Positions 48,567-58,893 of a DNA stretch of 64,000 bases are shown piece after piece. Under the pieces are notes generated by a model. The model did not search any database, was not told the origin of the DNA, and was given only the letters and a program-made list of their open reading frames with translations. The translations under genes were made by a program, and so were the position numbers. Source of the DNA: Raineyella fluvialis (GTDB lineage Bacteria > Actinomycetota > Actinomycetes > Propionibacteriales > Propionibacteriaceae); contig NZ_CP045725.1 in NCBI RefSeq assembly GCF_009646095.1, positions 3,534,001-3,598,000 of the forward strand, read 5' to 3'. Every line of letters starts with the position of its first letter. Position 1 is the stretch's first letter.

Positions 48567-49387
48567 GGCACGTACTGGAAGCGCTGGGTCGGCTTGGTCA
48601 TCTTCGCCGTCGTGCTGGTGACCGCGTTCATCCAGCTCGGCGACTGGCAGTTGCGCCGGCTCGGGGAGAAGCGTGCCCGCAACGCCACAATCGTCAGCCA
48701 GCAGCAGGCACCGGTGGCGGACTTCGCTGAGGTGTTCGGTCAGCCCATCTCGCCCGACAAGCAGTACCGACGGGTCCGCGTCGAGGGCACGTTCGACGCC
48801 TCCCACCAGGTGCAGGTGCGCTACCGGACGACCACCGACGGCACCACCGGCTACGAGGTGGTCGTGCCACTGCAGACAACGGCCGGCCAGTGGGTCCTGG
48901 TCGACCGAGGGTTCGCCCCACGCCCCAAGGACGGGCCGCTACCCGACGCTGCGAGCATCCCCGCCCCGCCCTCGGGCGTCGTCACGATCGAGGGTTACGT
49001 GACCGCGGACGAGCCCGGCCCACAGAACGCCATCGTCCCTGTCGACGGCTCGACCCGACTGGTGAACCCGCCGGCGATCGCGGCCTGGTCCGGGCGACCG
49101 CTCGTCGACGGCTATCTCAACGCGACCTCCATCGCCCCCGCCCAGGAAGGGGGCTCACACCCGTCGCGCTGCCCGAACTCAGCGAAGGACCCCACCTGTC
49201 GTACGCGATCCAGTGGTTCTGTTTCGCGACCATCGGGATCGTCGGCACGTTCATCCTGATCGGCAAGGACGCCCGGGAGATCATCACCGGGCGTCGACGC
49301 CGGCGTGAGCGCGCCGCCGCCACGGCCGCGGCAGCGAACTCCGACAGCGCCTCGGCCGAGCCTGTGACCGGCACCGCCGCCCGCTGA
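48564..49387 (+). CDS. SURF1 family cytochrome oxidase assembly protein (one apparent frameshift)
   Basis: A 274-residue protein after restoring one base, with the SURF1 layout: an N-terminal membrane helix followed by LGDWQLRRL, a periplasmic part containing GYEVVVPLQTTAGQWVLVDRGF, and a C-terminal membrane helix (YAIQWFCFATIGIVGTFILI). SURF1 assists heme a delivery to cytochrome c oxidase. The frame breaks in the G-run 49149-49153; adding a G gives APAQEGGLTPVALPELSEG. A basic and Ala/Ser-rich tail follows the last helix. The GTG start appears leaderless. Confidence 0.87.
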
Positions 49388-49395
49388 CACCCACG

Positions 49396-50229
49396 ATGCT
49401 CGCCGACGTCGCCGCGCTGCTGCGCTGCCCGCAGTGCCCCGAGGACGACGAGTCCGCGCTGGTCCTCGAGCGACGTACGCTCCGCTGCCCCCGAGGACAC
49501 AGTTTCGACGTCGCCAAGCAGGGCTACGTCAACCTGCTGGGCGCGGCGGTCCCGCACCACGCCGACACCGCGGCGATGGTGGCCGCCCGCGACCGGTTCC
49601 TCGGCTCGGGAGCGTACGCACCGATCCGCGACGCCCTCCGGGCCCGTGTCCACCCCGTCGAGCCCGACGACGCGGGCCGGCCCCTGACCGTCCTCGAGGC
49701 CGGCGCCGGCACCGGCTACTACCTGGCCGGGGCCCTGGGCGAGCGCGACCGAGGCCTCGCCCTCGACATCTCTCCCGCCGCCGCCCGCCGCGCCGCCCGG
49801 GCGCATCCCCGGATCGGGGCCGTCGTCGCGGATACCTGGGCCGGGCTGCCGGTCCGCTCCGGCACGGTCGACGTCCTGCTCGCGGTCTTCGCGCCGCGCA
49901 ACCCGGCGGAGTTCGCCCGCGTCCTCTGCCCGCAGGGGCGGGCGCTGGTGGTGGCGCCGCTGCCGGACCATCTCGCCGGCCTGCGCGAGGCGCTGGGACT
50001 CCTGGAGATCGAGGCCGACAAAGAGGCCCACCTGCTCGCCCGGATGGCGGGGTACCTGGTGCCCGACGGTCATACCGACATCCGGTTCAGCCTGCGCCTG
50101 ACCGAGGCGGCCGTGGCTGACCTGGTCGGAATGGGACCGAACGCCTTCCACGACCGTTCCGGCGAGGCCGGGCCGCTGCCGGACGAGGTCGGGGTGGCCG
50201 TACGGCTCTGGGAGTTCATCACGGCCTGA
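49396..50229 (+). CDS. RlmA-type 23S rRNA (guanine-N1) methyltransferase
   Basis: A 277-residue SAM methyltransferase with an N-terminal zinc-binding part (CPQC, then LRCPRGHSFDVAKQGYVNLL), as in RlmA(I)/RlmA(II), which modify G745 or G748 of 23S rRNA; the latter confers tylosin resistance. The SAM motif is VLEAGAGTGYYLAGAL around residue 98. Which guanine is modified cannot be told. The ATG lies eight bases after the SURF1 stop without a clear ribosome binding site. Confidence 0.85.
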   Translation: MLADVAALLRCPQCPEDDESALVLERRTLRCPRGHSFDVAKQGYVNLLGAAVPHHADTAAMVAARDRFLGSGAYAPIRDALRARVHPVEPDDAGRPLTVLEAGAGTGYYLAGALGERDRGLALDISPAAARRAARAHPRIGAVVADTWAGLPVRSGTVDVLLAVFAPRNPAEFARVLCPQGRALVVAPLPDHLAGLREALGLLEIEADKEAHLLARMAGYLVPDGHTDIRFSLRLTEAAVADLVGMGPNAFHDRSGEAGPLPDEVGVAVRLWEFITA

Positions 50230-50262
50230 GCGATGGGTCCGCCAGCCCGACCGGACGCTGCG

Positions 50263-52141
50263 TCACCCGGTGACAGTGCCGGTGCTGCGGTCGGGCTCGG
50301 CGAACTGGGTGCGGTAGAGCTCGGCGTAGGCCCCTTCGCGGGCGAGCAACGCGGTGTGGGTGCCGCGCTCCACGATCCGGCCGCCCTCGACGACCAGGAT
50401 CTCGTCCGCGTCGCGGATCGTGGACAGCCGGTGCGCGATCACCAGGCTGGTGCGATGTTCCATCGCGGCGTCGAGAGCTCGTTGCACGGCGGCCTCCGAG
50501 TCGGAGTCCAGGTGGGCCGTCGCCTCGTCGAGGACGACGATCGGCGGGGCCTTCAGCAGCAGCCGGGCGATGGCCAGACGCTGCCGCTCGCCGCCGGAGA
50601 GCCGATAGCCGCGCTCCCCCACCAGGGTGTCCAGACCGTCGGGCAGCTGCCGCACCAGGTCCGCTATGTGCGCGGCCTCCAGCACCCGCCACAGGTCCTC
50701 CTCGCTCGCCTGGGGCCGGGCGTAACGAAGATTCTCCCGGACCGTGTCATGGAACATGTGCGCGTCCTGGGTGACGTAGCCGACGGCCCCCTGCAGGGCG
50801 GAGGTCCGCAGGTCGCGCACGTCGGTCCCACCGATCCGTACGACGCCGTCGGTGACGTCGTAGAGGCGAGCGATGAGGTGGGTCAGGGTGGTCTTACCGG
50901 AGCCGGAGTGCCCGACGATCGCCGTCGTACTGCCCGGCGCCACCCGGAACGAGACGCCTTTCAGCACCGGCCCCCGGCGTGGTGCTCGGGCACGGTCACC
51001 GACTCGAGGGACGCCAGCGACACCTCCTGGCCATGGGGGTAGGCGAACCAGACGTTGTCGAACTCCACCGACGCCTCGGTGCCCAGTGGTCGGGCGTCCG
51101 GCTTCTCGGCGATCGCGGGACGCAGGTCGAGGATCTCGAACACCCGCTCGAACGACACCAGGGCGCCCATCACGTCGATGCGGATGTTCGTCAGCGCCGT
51201 GAGCGGTCCGTAGAGCTGGGTGAGCAGGCCGGCCAGGGCGGTGAGGGTGCCGACGGTCAGCGTCCGCCGACCGCCATCACGCCACCGACCCCGTAAACCA
51301 GCGCCGTCGCGAGCGCGGCCACCAGGGTCAGCGCGGTGATGAAGAACCGCCCGTTCATCGCCATCGCCACCGAGACCTCGCGGACGCTCGAGGCGCGTGC
51401 GGCGAAGCGGTCGTGCTCCTCCTCGGGGCGACCGAAGAGCTTCACCAGCAGGGCTCCCGACACCGAGAACCGTTCGGTCATCATCGCCGACATCTCCGCG
51501 TTGTCGCTCATCTGGCGCCGGGTCAGGTCCGCCAGCTTGCGGCCCACCACCCGCGCCGGGATGACGAAGATCGGCAGCAGCACCAAGGCACCAACCGTCA
51601 ACTGCCAGCTGAGCGCCAGCATCGCGGCCAGGGTCAGGAGCAAACCGAACACGTTCGACACGGCGCCGGACAGTGTCGAGGTGAACGCCCGCTGGGCCCC
51701 GATGACGTCGGAGTTGAGGCGCGACACGAGCTTGCCGGTCTGGGTCCGGGTGAAGAACGCGACGGGCATGCCCGAGACGTGGTCGAAGACGGCGGTGCGC
51801 AGGTGGAAGATCAGCCCCTCACCGATGGTCGAGGAGCACCAGCGCTGGACCAGCCCGAGCGCGGCGTTGACCACTGCCACGCCGGCCACCGCCAGCGCCA
51901 TCTCCACCACGATCCGGCGATCGTGACCGAGGACGCCGCGGTCGATGATCTCGCGGAACAGCAGCGGCGGCGCCACCGCCAGACCCGCCTGCACGATGAC
52001 CACACCGATGAACACGGCGATCAGGCCCCAGAAGGGCCGCGCGTACGCGACGACCCGCCGGAAGGTGCCCTTGGACAGCTTCTGGTCTTCCAGCGAGCCG
52101 CCCTTCGACATCTGCCGCATCACGTGGATGGGAGAGGACAT
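50263..52141 (-). CDS. ABC exporter, fused membrane and ATPase domains (two apparent frameshifts)
   Basis: A half-transporter of about 626 residues after restoring two bases. Residues 35-325 form the six-helix exporter domain (TGKLVSRLNSDVIGAQRAF); the ATPase has Walker A GHSGSGKTT, signature LSGGERQRLAIARL, Walker B IVVLDEATAHLD and IAHRLSTIRDADEI. The frame breaks near 51264-51268 (before TLTVGTLTALAG) and near 50967-50975 (before VLKGVSFRVAPG), both at G/C runs. The ATG 52141 lies two bases after the HTH gene stop; a GTG at 52147 overlapping that stop is the alternative. The exported substrate is unknown. Confidence 0.88.
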
Positions 52142-52143
52142 AC

Positions 52144-52764
52144 TCACCGGTGGCCGGACTTCTTGGTCGACTTCTTGCCGGATTTCCGCGTGCCCGACCC
52201 TGATTTCTTGCCCGCGAACGGTGGATCGCCCGCTGCCCCGGCCGCCGCCTTCGCCGCGGCCGCCTGCTTGCGGCGGGCCTTGGCAGCGGCAGTCGCGACC
52301 TTCTTCTCCCAGGCCTTGTCCTTCTTCCTGACGAGCACGCTCAGGGGCGGGGTGGGCAGGCCCCAGCGGGTCAATCCGGGTGATCGGGCGAGGTCGCGGA
52401 TCACGTCGCGCGTGGCTGTGGTCTGCACGGCCGGGTCGAGGGCAGCGCCGGTGCCGGGAGGAGCGGTGTCGCCCGGAGAGGGACCGACGACCGCTTGGTC
52501 GTCGAGTTGACGCGGCTGGGTCGCGGAGCCGGCGGGACTCTCGACGGGGTCGGTGCCGCCCTGCGACGAGGAGGCAGCGACGGCGTGGAGACGCAGGGAG
52601 ACCCCGGCCTCCCGGAGCAGACTCTCGACGAAGGCCTCGGTGCGGCCGCTGTCCTCGGCGAGGGACGCGATCGTCCTCCCGTTGCGGTAGCGCCGGACGT
52701 ACGTCAGCATCAGCCGCTCCCGAGCCTCACCGCTCAGCCGCGAGCCGTTGCCATCCGGTACCAT
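52144..52764 (-). CDS. Helix-turn-helix protein with lysine/alanine-rich tail
   Basis: A 206-residue protein. Residues 10-65 form an HTH of the kind RLMLTYVRRYRNGRTIASLA then a recognition helix (RTEAFVESLLREAGVSLR), resembling small actinobacterial HTH proteins that end in basic tails. The middle is low-complexity and the C-terminal ~60 residues are Lys/Ala/Arg-rich (KKVATAAAKARRKQAAAAKAA), ending in Lys-Lys-Ser-Gly repeats like histone H1-type tails. The ATG at 52764 follows GGGAGGCGG; longer starts at 52797 or 52854 are less supported. It is directly coupled to the ABC exporter gene and could be its regulator or a nucleoid protein. Confidence 0.7.
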   Translation of the reverse strand: MVPDGNGSRLSGEARERLMLTYVRRYRNGRTIASLAEDSGRTEAFVESLLREAGVSLRLHAVAASSSQGGTDPVESPAGSATQPRQLDDQAVVGPSPGDTAPPGTGAALDPAVQTTATRDVIRDLARSPGLTRWGLPTPPLSVLVRKKDKAWEKKVATAAAKARRKQAAAAKAAAGAAGDPPFAGKKSGSGTRKSGKKSTKKSGHR

Positions 52765-52878
52765 TCCGCCTCCCGCCTCGTCCGACTGGACGCCCATGCT
52801 ACCAGCGTGCCGAGCCCGGTCAGCCGGCTCGGGACGAGGCGCCGGGCCCGGCATCGGCCCCGCTGAGCGCGGGCCCGA

Positions 52879-54480
52879 TCAGGCCAGCGAGATGAGCTCG
52901 GCGTACTCGGGACTCCACAGATCCTCGTCCCCGTCGGGCAGCAGCAGGACGCGGTCGGGTTCGAGTGCCTCGACGGCGCCCTCGTCGTGGGTGACGAGCA
53001 CGATCGCGCCGGCGTACGTGTTGATCGCGTTGAGCACCTCCGCCCTGGAGGCCGGATCGAGGTTGTTGGTCGGCTCGTCGAGCAGCAGCACGTTCGCCGC
53101 GGACACCACCAGCATCGCCAGGGCGAGGCGGGTCTTCTCACCACCGGACAGCACGCCGGCCCGCTTGTCGACGTCGTCACCGGTGAAGAGGAAGGAGCCG
53201 AGGATCTTGCGGACCTCGGTGTTGTTGAGGTCGGGCGAGGCGGAGACCATGTTCTCCAGCACCGTGCGGGAGACGTCGATCGTCTCGTGCTCCTGCGCGT
53301 AGTAGCCGATCCGGGCACCGTGGCCGAGGATCACCTCTCCGGTGTCGGGGTCCTCCAGGCCGGCGAGCATCCGCAGCAGCGTCGTCTTGCCGGCACCGTT
53401 GAGGCCGAGGATGACGACCTGGGATCCCTTGTCGATGGCCAGGTCCACGCCGGTGAAGACCTCCAGCGAACCGTACGACTTGGACAGGTTCTCCCCGCGG
53501 ATCGGTGTCTTGCCGCACGGGGCGGGCTGGGGGAAGCGGATCTTCGCGACCCGATCGGCCTGACGCTCCTCGTCCAGCCCGGCCAGCAGCTTCTCCGCGC
53601 GCCGGGCCATGTTCTGGGCCGCGACAGCCTTGGTGGCCTTGGCCCGCATCTTGTCGGCCTGCGCCATCAGCTGGTCGGCCTTGCGCTCCGCGTTCTGCCG
53701 CTCGCGCTTGCGGCGGGCCTCGTCGGCGGCCCGCTGGGTGAGGTAGCGCTTCCAATCCATCGAGTAGATATCGAGGACCGCGCGGTTGGCATCGAGGTGG
53801 AACACCTTGTTCACCGTCGCGCCGAGCAGGGCCGTGTCGTGGGAGATCATCAGCAGGGCCCCGGAGTAGGCCTGCAGGAAGCCTCGCAGCCACAGGATGG
53901 AGTCGGCGTCCAAGTGGTTGGTCGGCTCGTCGAGCAGCAGGGTGTCCGCGTTGGAGAAGAGGATGCGGGCGAGTTCGACGCGGCGGCGCTGACCGCCGGA
54001 GAGGGTCTTCAGTTGCTGGCCGAGCACACGGTCGGGCAAGGCGAGGTTCGCGGCGATCCGGTGGGCCTCCGACTCGGCGGCGTACCCCCCGGCCGTCAGG
54101 AACTGGGTCTCCGTCTTGGCGTACGTGGCCATCGCGGCGTCCCGGACGTCATCCTCGGTGGCCTCGGCCATCGCGAGCTCGGCGGCCTTCATCCGGCGCA
54201 GGATGTGGTCGAGCCCGCGGGCACCGAGGATGCGGTCGCGGACGAGTTCGTCGGGATCGCCCGAGCGGGGGTCCTGGGGCAGGTAGCCGATCTGGCCGCT
54301 GCGCTGCACCTCACCACCGGCGGGCAGGGAATCGCCGGCCAGGATCTTCGTCATGGTCGTCTTGCCGGCGCCGTTGCGGCCGACCAGCCCGACCTTGTCG
54401 CCCGGCGAGACCTGGAAGGAGACGGGTTCGAGGAGAAGACGGGCTCCGGCACGGACTTCGAGATCGCGGGCAATCAGCAC
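52879..54480 (-). CDS. ABC-F family ribosome-associated ATPase
   Basis: A 533-residue soluble protein with two ATPase domains and no membrane segments. Domain 1 has GRNGAGKTT, LSGGQRRRVELARIL and LLLDEPTNHLDADS; domain 2 has GLNGAGKTT, LSGGEKTRLALAML and LLLDEPTNNLD; they are joined by a charged coiled-coil linker (ERQNAERKADQLMAQADKMRA). ABC-F proteins act on the ribosomal E site or protect ribosomes from antibiotics; this looks like the Uup/Ettl-type actinobacterial housekeeping copy. The GTG start has TAGGAT six bases upstream, inside the end of the acyltransferase gene. Confidence 0.93.
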   Translation of the reverse strand: MLIARDLEVRAGARLLLEPVSFQVSPGDKVGLVGRNGAGKTTMTKILAGDSLPAGGEVQRSGQIGYLPQDPRSGDPDELVRDRILGARGLDHILRRMKAAELAMAEATEDDVRDAAMATYAKTETQFLTAGGYAAESEAHRIAANLALPDRVLGQQLKTLSGGQRRRVELARILFSNADTLLLDEPTNHLDADSILWLRGFLQAYSGALLMISHDTALLGATVNKVFHLDANRAVLDIYSMDWKRYLTQRAADEARRKRERQNAERKADQLMAQADKMRAKATKAVAAQNMARRAEKLLAGLDEERQADRVAKIRFPQPAPCGKTPIRGENLSKSYGSLEVFTGVDLAIDKGSQVVILGLNGAGKTTLLRMLAGLEDPDTGEVILGHGARIGYYAQEHETIDVSRTVLENMVSASPDLNNTEVRKILGSFLFTGDDVDKRAGVLSGGEKTRLALAMLVVSAANVLLLDEPTNNLDPASRAEVLNAINTYAGAIVLVTHDEGAVEALEPDRVLLLPDGDEDLWSPEYAELISLA

Positions 54481-54492
54481 CGCGCCATCCTA
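54478..54492 (-). promoter_or_regulatory. Leaderless promoter of the ABC-F gene
   Basis: Minus-strand TAGGAT (54492-54487), six bases, then GTG at 54480. The box overlaps the stop codon region of the preceding acyltransferase gene (stop at 54490-54492), so the promoter is inside the upstream gene's end. Confidence 0.5.
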
Positions 54493-55829
54493 TGCCCGGC
54501 CCGGATGGACGGCCGATTCGTCGTTCGGCCCATCGTGCGAGCGACGGACGTGGTGGCGAGCGCGGCGGGAGGCGTCCCGGAACATCAGTGCGCCGACAGA
54601 AAAGCACAGGACGCCGGCCGTCGCCCGGGGCGCCCCGGGATGGAGGACCGTCCCGGCGTGGTAGATCAACCAGAACCCGAGGATGAGCAAGGCCATCGCG
54701 GCGATCGCCAGCCGCTTGCGCGGCTCGTCCCCGAGGTCCGGGACGAGTCCTCGCTCGACCAGGCTGATCAGCGGGAAGAGACCGATCATCAACGGCACCG
54801 CGAGGGCGAGGATGACAGGGCGCCCCATCAGGACGGGTGCGGCGGCGCGGTAGTGCAGCGCGAAGGGGTAGAGCAGTCCGATGGCCAGGGCGATGATCGG
54901 GCCGTGCCACAGGTAGATGGTGACGGCCAGCGCGTTCAGTCGTCCCAAGACCTGGTTGAGCACCTGGCTGCGGGCGAGTGCGGCGCCGAAGCGGCGTTCG
55001 ACCAGGGCCAGGACCGCGGTCTGCGCGACGGCCAGCACGGCCATCGCGGCGGTGGGCGGGACCAGGTTCGCGACCCACTGGTCCCCCAGCCCCACGGCGC
55101 TGCGCGGGTAGTAGTCGACGGCGAACAGCAGCATCAGAAGGGCGAGCACCGCCCCGACGAGGGTCGCCCAGACGACGGCCACCGGCCCGGTGCGCCACCA
55201 CCCACGGTGGTAGGCGATGCCCAACTGGTGCACGAACAGCCAGACCGCCACGTAGTTGGCGTCAGCGGCCCAACCGATGCCGAGGACGAAGCGGACGACG
55301 TCGACGGCGATCGCGGCGACACCGAGCACCAGCAGGACCTGCACCCCCAGAGGTCGTGCGCCATCACCATCACCGGTGCGAGCATGACGACGACGAGGTA
55401 GACGAGCAGGAACCACAGCACCTCGGTCAGCTTGCGGGTGCCGACGACCGCCGTGTCGAGGTTCCCGAGCCAGGCGACCACCGTTCCGATGGCTGTCCAG
55501 ACCGCGATGTAGAACACCAGCGGGCCGAGCAGCCGGCGGGCCCTCGCGACGAGGAAGGTGCCGTAGCTGCCACCTTCAGCCCGGTGACGGTCGAGGACGT
55601 GGGTGTTGGCGAAGCCGCCGGCCACGAAGAACAGCGGCATGACCATGACGAACCAGCTCAGCGCCCAGCCGACCGGGCCGGGAGAGCCCACGAACGTCCT
55701 GATCAGGCCGCCGCTGCCGACCGAGGCGGGGTCCACCCCGAAGAGCATCAGGTGGAACCCGACGACCACCAGGATGGACAGCGCTCGCGCAGCGTCGATG
55801 GGGACGTTGCGCGGGGAGGTGGCGGTCAC
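54490..55829 (-). CDS. Membrane acyltransferase (acyltransferase 3 type; one apparent frameshift)
   Basis: A 446-residue protein after restoring one base, with about ten hydrophobic segments. The start IDAARALSILVVVGFHLMLFG holds the Arg and His typical of acyltransferase 3 enzymes, which O-acylate cell-surface sugars; WFVMVMPLFFVAGGF fits too. The frame breaks in the C-run 55344-55348 (coding strand G-run): adding one G joins VMAHDLWGVQVLLVLGVAA. The GTG at 55829 sits nine bases after GGAGGA; in-frame GTGs further up are less well placed. The substrate is unknown and the C-terminal basic tail is cytoplasmic. Confidence 0.75.
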
Positions 55830-55881
55830 GGACTTCACTCCTCCATTCAACCCCACGTGGCAACGCGAGGGAGTGAATGAC

Positions 55882-56310
55882 TCAGACGTTGAACCCCATC
55901 GCCCGCAGCTGGTCGCGGCCGTCGTCGGTGATCTTGGCGGCGGTCCACGGCGGCATCCACACCCAGTTGATGTGCAGGCCGTTGGCCAGTCCCTCCAGGG
56001 CCGCGTCCGCCTGGTCCTCGATCATGTCGGTGAGGGGGCAGGCGGCGCTGGTCAGGGTCATGTCCACGACGACGCTGGAGTCCTCCTCGACGTGGACCCC
56101 GTAGATCAGGCCGAGGTCGACGACGTTGATGCCGAGTTCGGGGTCGACGACGTCCTTGAGGGCCTCGAGCACCTCGTCCTCGTTCAGTCGGCTCGAGGAG
56201 CCGATGACGGCCGGGGCGGCCAGCTCCTGGGTCACCGGGGTGGCGGGGGCATCACCCATGAGTTCGCGGTCCCGGACCATGTCCGCGGGGCTCTCGACGG
56301 ATTCGGTCAT
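55882..56310 (-). CDS. SufT-like MIP18 (DUF59) iron-sulfur assembly factor
   Basis: A 142-residue protein with a MIP18/DUF59 domain from about residue 42: LKDVVDPELGINVVDLGLIYGV and the conserved Cys in LTSAACPLTDMI. An N-terminal extension of ~40 residues is disordered. Such proteins are the last gene of actinobacterial suf operons and help cluster maturation. The ATG overlaps the sufU stop by four bases (ATGA) after GGAGGA, so the two are coupled. Confidence 0.9.
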   Translation of the reverse strand: MTESVESPADMVRDRELMGDAPATPVTQELAAPAVIGSSSRLNEDEVLEALKDVVDPELGINVVDLGLIYGVHVEEDSSVVVDMTLTSAACPLTDMIEDQADAALEGLANGLHINWVWMPPWTAAKITDDGRDQLRAMGFNV

Positions 56311-56774
56311 ACCCGGTCCTCCTTCGTGGTGGGTTGGGCGGTGGAGGTCGCGCGCATCAGCGCATCGCGCAGCGCGGACCAGCTGAGCAGGGCGCACTTG
56401 ACCCGAGCGGGGAACTTCGAGACGCCGGCGAAGGCGATGCCGTCCTCGAACTCGTCCTCGTCGGGCTCGATCCGGCCCTGGGATTCCATCATTTCCTTGA
56501 AGTGCGTGTAGAGCACCTGTGAGGACTCGATGCTGCGACCGATGACCAGGTCGGTCATCACGGACGTCGATGCCTGGGAGATCGAACAGCCCTCCCCCTC
56601 GTACGACACATCGGTGATGGTGTCGCCGGCCAGAGCGACCCGCAGGGTCAGCTCGTCGCCGCAGCTCGGGTTGACGTGGTGCACCTCGGCGGCGTACGGA
56701 TCCCGCAGGCCACTGTGGTGCTTCTCCTTGTAGTGGTCCAGGATGATCTCCTGGTACATCTCCTCGACGTTCAC
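56307..56774 (-). CDS. sufU: SufU iron-sulfur assembly zinc protein
   Basis: A 155-residue SufU, a sulfur-transfer partner of SufS. The zinc/sulfur site residues are all present: NPSCGD (Cys38, Asp40), GCSIS (Cys63) and VKCALL (Cys127), with the SufU-specific insertion between them. The GTG start overlaps the sufS stop (GTGA), indicating translational coupling. Position after sufS in a sufBDCSU order is typical for Gram-positive bacteria. Confidence 0.95.
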   Translation of the reverse strand: MNVEEMYQEIILDHYKEKHHSGLRDPYAAEVHHVNPSCGDELTLRVALAGDTITDVSYEGEGCSISQASTSVMTDLVIGRSIESSQVLYTHFKEMMESQGRIEPDEDEFEDGIAFAGVSKFPARVKCALLSWSALRDALMRATSTAQPTTKEDRV

Positions 56775-58083
56775 TCGGCGGCACCTCCGGCGTGGGTCGA
56801 CGTCCGGTGACGCGTACGCGACGCGGAGCGCGGCCGGTTGAAGAAGTCCCGGGTGTGGTCGAGGGCCTCCGCGAGGGCCTCGACCTCAGCCTCGGTCGTG
56901 TAGAGGTAGAACGACGCGCGGGTGGACGACTGGACACCGAACCGGTCGTGCAGCGGCCGGGCGCAGTGGTGGCCACCGCGGACGGCGACACCGCGCGCGT
57001 CCAGCATCGTCATCACGTCGTGCGGGTGGACCCCTCCAATGTGAACGAGATCGCACCGCCCCGGTCGACCGCCTCGGTCGGCCCCAGGATGCGCAGCCCC
57101 TTGACGTCCGTGAGGCGCCGCAGGGCGTACCCGGTGATCTCCTGCTCGTGCGCGGCGATCCGCTCCATCCCGATGCCGGTCAGGTAGTCGATGGCGGCCG
57201 ACAGCATGACCGTCTCGGCGATCGGCGGGGTGCCGGCCTCGAACCGGTACGGCGGCGGGGCGTACGTCGACCCCTCCATCCGGACGACCTCGATCATCTC
57301 GCCGCCGCCCAGGAACGGCGGCAGCTCCTCGAGCAGGTCGTAGCGGCCCCACAGGACGCCGAGCCCGGTCGGGCCGACCATCTTGTGACCGGTGAAGGCG
57401 ACCAGGTCGGCCTCCCACGCCTGCACGTCGGTGGGCATCTGCGGCACCGACTGAGACGCGTCGACCACCAGCACCGCGCCGACGGCGTGCGCCATCCGGG
57501 CGATGTCGGTGACCGGGTTGATCGTGCCGAGGACGTTGGACTGGCGGGTGATCGCCACGACCTTCGTCCGCTCGTTGACCAGGCCCTCCTCCTCGGCCTT
57601 GGCCAGGTCGAGACGGCCGCCCTCGGTCACGTCGAACCAGCGCAGGGTGGCGCCGGTCCGCTGGCAGACCAGCTGCCAGGGCACGATGTTGGAGTGGTGC
57701 TCCATCACGGAGACCACCACCTCGTCACCGGGGCCGAGCCGGGAGCCGAGGGTGTTCGCGGCGAGGTTGAGGGCCTCGGACGCGTTCTTGGTGAAGACCA
57801 CCTCGCGGGCCCCGGCGGCACCGATGAAGCCGGCGATCTTCGCCCGTGCCCCCTCGTACGCCGCCGTGGCCTCCGCGCCGAGCATGTGCATGGCGCGGGC
57901 GACGTTGGCGTTGTGGCTGGAGTAGAAGTCGGACAACGCGGCGACCACCTGGCGGGGCTTCTGCGAGGTGTTCGCCGAGTCGAGGTAGACCAGCGGGTAC
58001 TCGCCGACGGTCCGCTGCAGGACCGGGAAGTCCTGGCGGATCGCGTCGACGTCGTACGCCACGGAGGTCAGGGTGTCAGGCAT
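56771..58083 (-). CDS. sufS: SufS cysteine desulfurase (one apparent frameshift)
   Basis: A 437-residue group II cysteine desulfurase after restoring one base. It has His130 in MEHHSN, the PLP lysine (Lys234) in TGHKMVGPTG, and the catalytic Cys in RGGHHCARPLHDRFG. The frame breaks at the C-run 57031-57034: one more G on the coding strand gives SFTLEGVHPHDVMTML. It mobilises sulfur from cysteine for SufU and the SufBCD scaffold. The start overlaps the end of sufC by eight bases. The essentiality of this pathway in actinobacteria argues for assembly error. Confidence 0.92.
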
Positions 58084-58843
58084 CGACGCGCGCCGCCTTC
58101 ACGTACTTGTCGTAGCCCTCCGCCTCGAGCTCGTCGGCCAGTTCCGGGCCGCCCTGGGTGACCATGTGACCGTCGACGAAGACGTGGACGACGTCGGGCT
58201 TGATGTAGCGCAGGATCCGCGTGTAGTGGGTGATCAGCAGCACGCCGCGGTCACCCTGTTCGATGAACCGGTTGACGCCCTCGGAGACGACGCGTAGCGC
58301 GTCGATGTCGAGGCCGGAGTCGGTCTCGTCGAGGATCGCGACCTTCGGGTTGAGCAGCTCGAGCTGGGCGATCTCGTGGCGCTTCTTCTCACCACCGGAG
58401 AAGCCCTCGTTGACCGAGCGCTGCGCGAACGACGCGTCGAGGTTCATCTGGGCGAGGGCCTCGGTGACCTGCTTGGTCCAGGTCCGGATCTTCGGCGCCT
58501 GGCCGTCGATCGCGGTCTTCGCGGTGCGGAGGAAGTTCGCCACGGAGACGCCGGGCACCTCGACCGGGTACTGCATGGCCAGGAAGAGACCGGCACGGGC
58601 CCGCTCGTCGGTGGTCATCGACAGGATGTCGTCGCCGTCGAGGGTGACGGTGCCGCCGGTGACGGTGTACTTCGGGTGACCCGCGAGGGTGTACGCGAGG
58701 GTCGACTTGCCCGAACCGTTCGGGCCCATGATGGCGTGGGTCTGGCCGGCCCGGATGGTGAGGTCGACGCCCTTGAGGATGGGCTTCGGGCCGTTGTCGG
58801 TCTCCACCTGGACGTGCAGGTCGTGGATCTCGAGGGTTGCCAT
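58076..58843 (-). CDS. sufC: SufC ATPase of the SufBCD scaffold
   Basis: A 255-residue ABC-type ATPase that drives cluster assembly on SufB-SufD. Walker A GPNGSGKST (about 40-48), the SufC-specific LAMQYPVEVPGVS, signature FSGGEKKRHEIAQ and Walker B AILDETDSGLDIDAL are typical; the Glu-Thr-Asp after Walker B distinguishes SufC from transporter ATPases. The ATG follows GGAGACC at good spacing and the end overlaps sufS by eight bases. Confidence 0.97.
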   Translation of the reverse strand: MATLEIHDLHVQVETDNGPKPILKGVDLTIRAGQTHAIMGPNGSGKSTLAYTLAGHPKYTVTGGTVTLDGDDILSMTTDERARAGLFLAMQYPVEVPGVSVANFLRTAKTAIDGQAPKIRTWTKQVTEALAQMNLDASFAQRSVNEGFSGGEKKRHEIAQLELLNPKVAILDETDSGLDIDALRVVSEGVNRFIEQGDRGVLLITHYTRILRYIKPDVVHVFVDGHMVTQGGPELADELEAEGYDKYVKAARVDA

Positions 58844-58893
58844 GGATGGTCTCCTGTGTGCGAAAGCGTCTGGGAAGTCTGGGAAGGGAGGGA

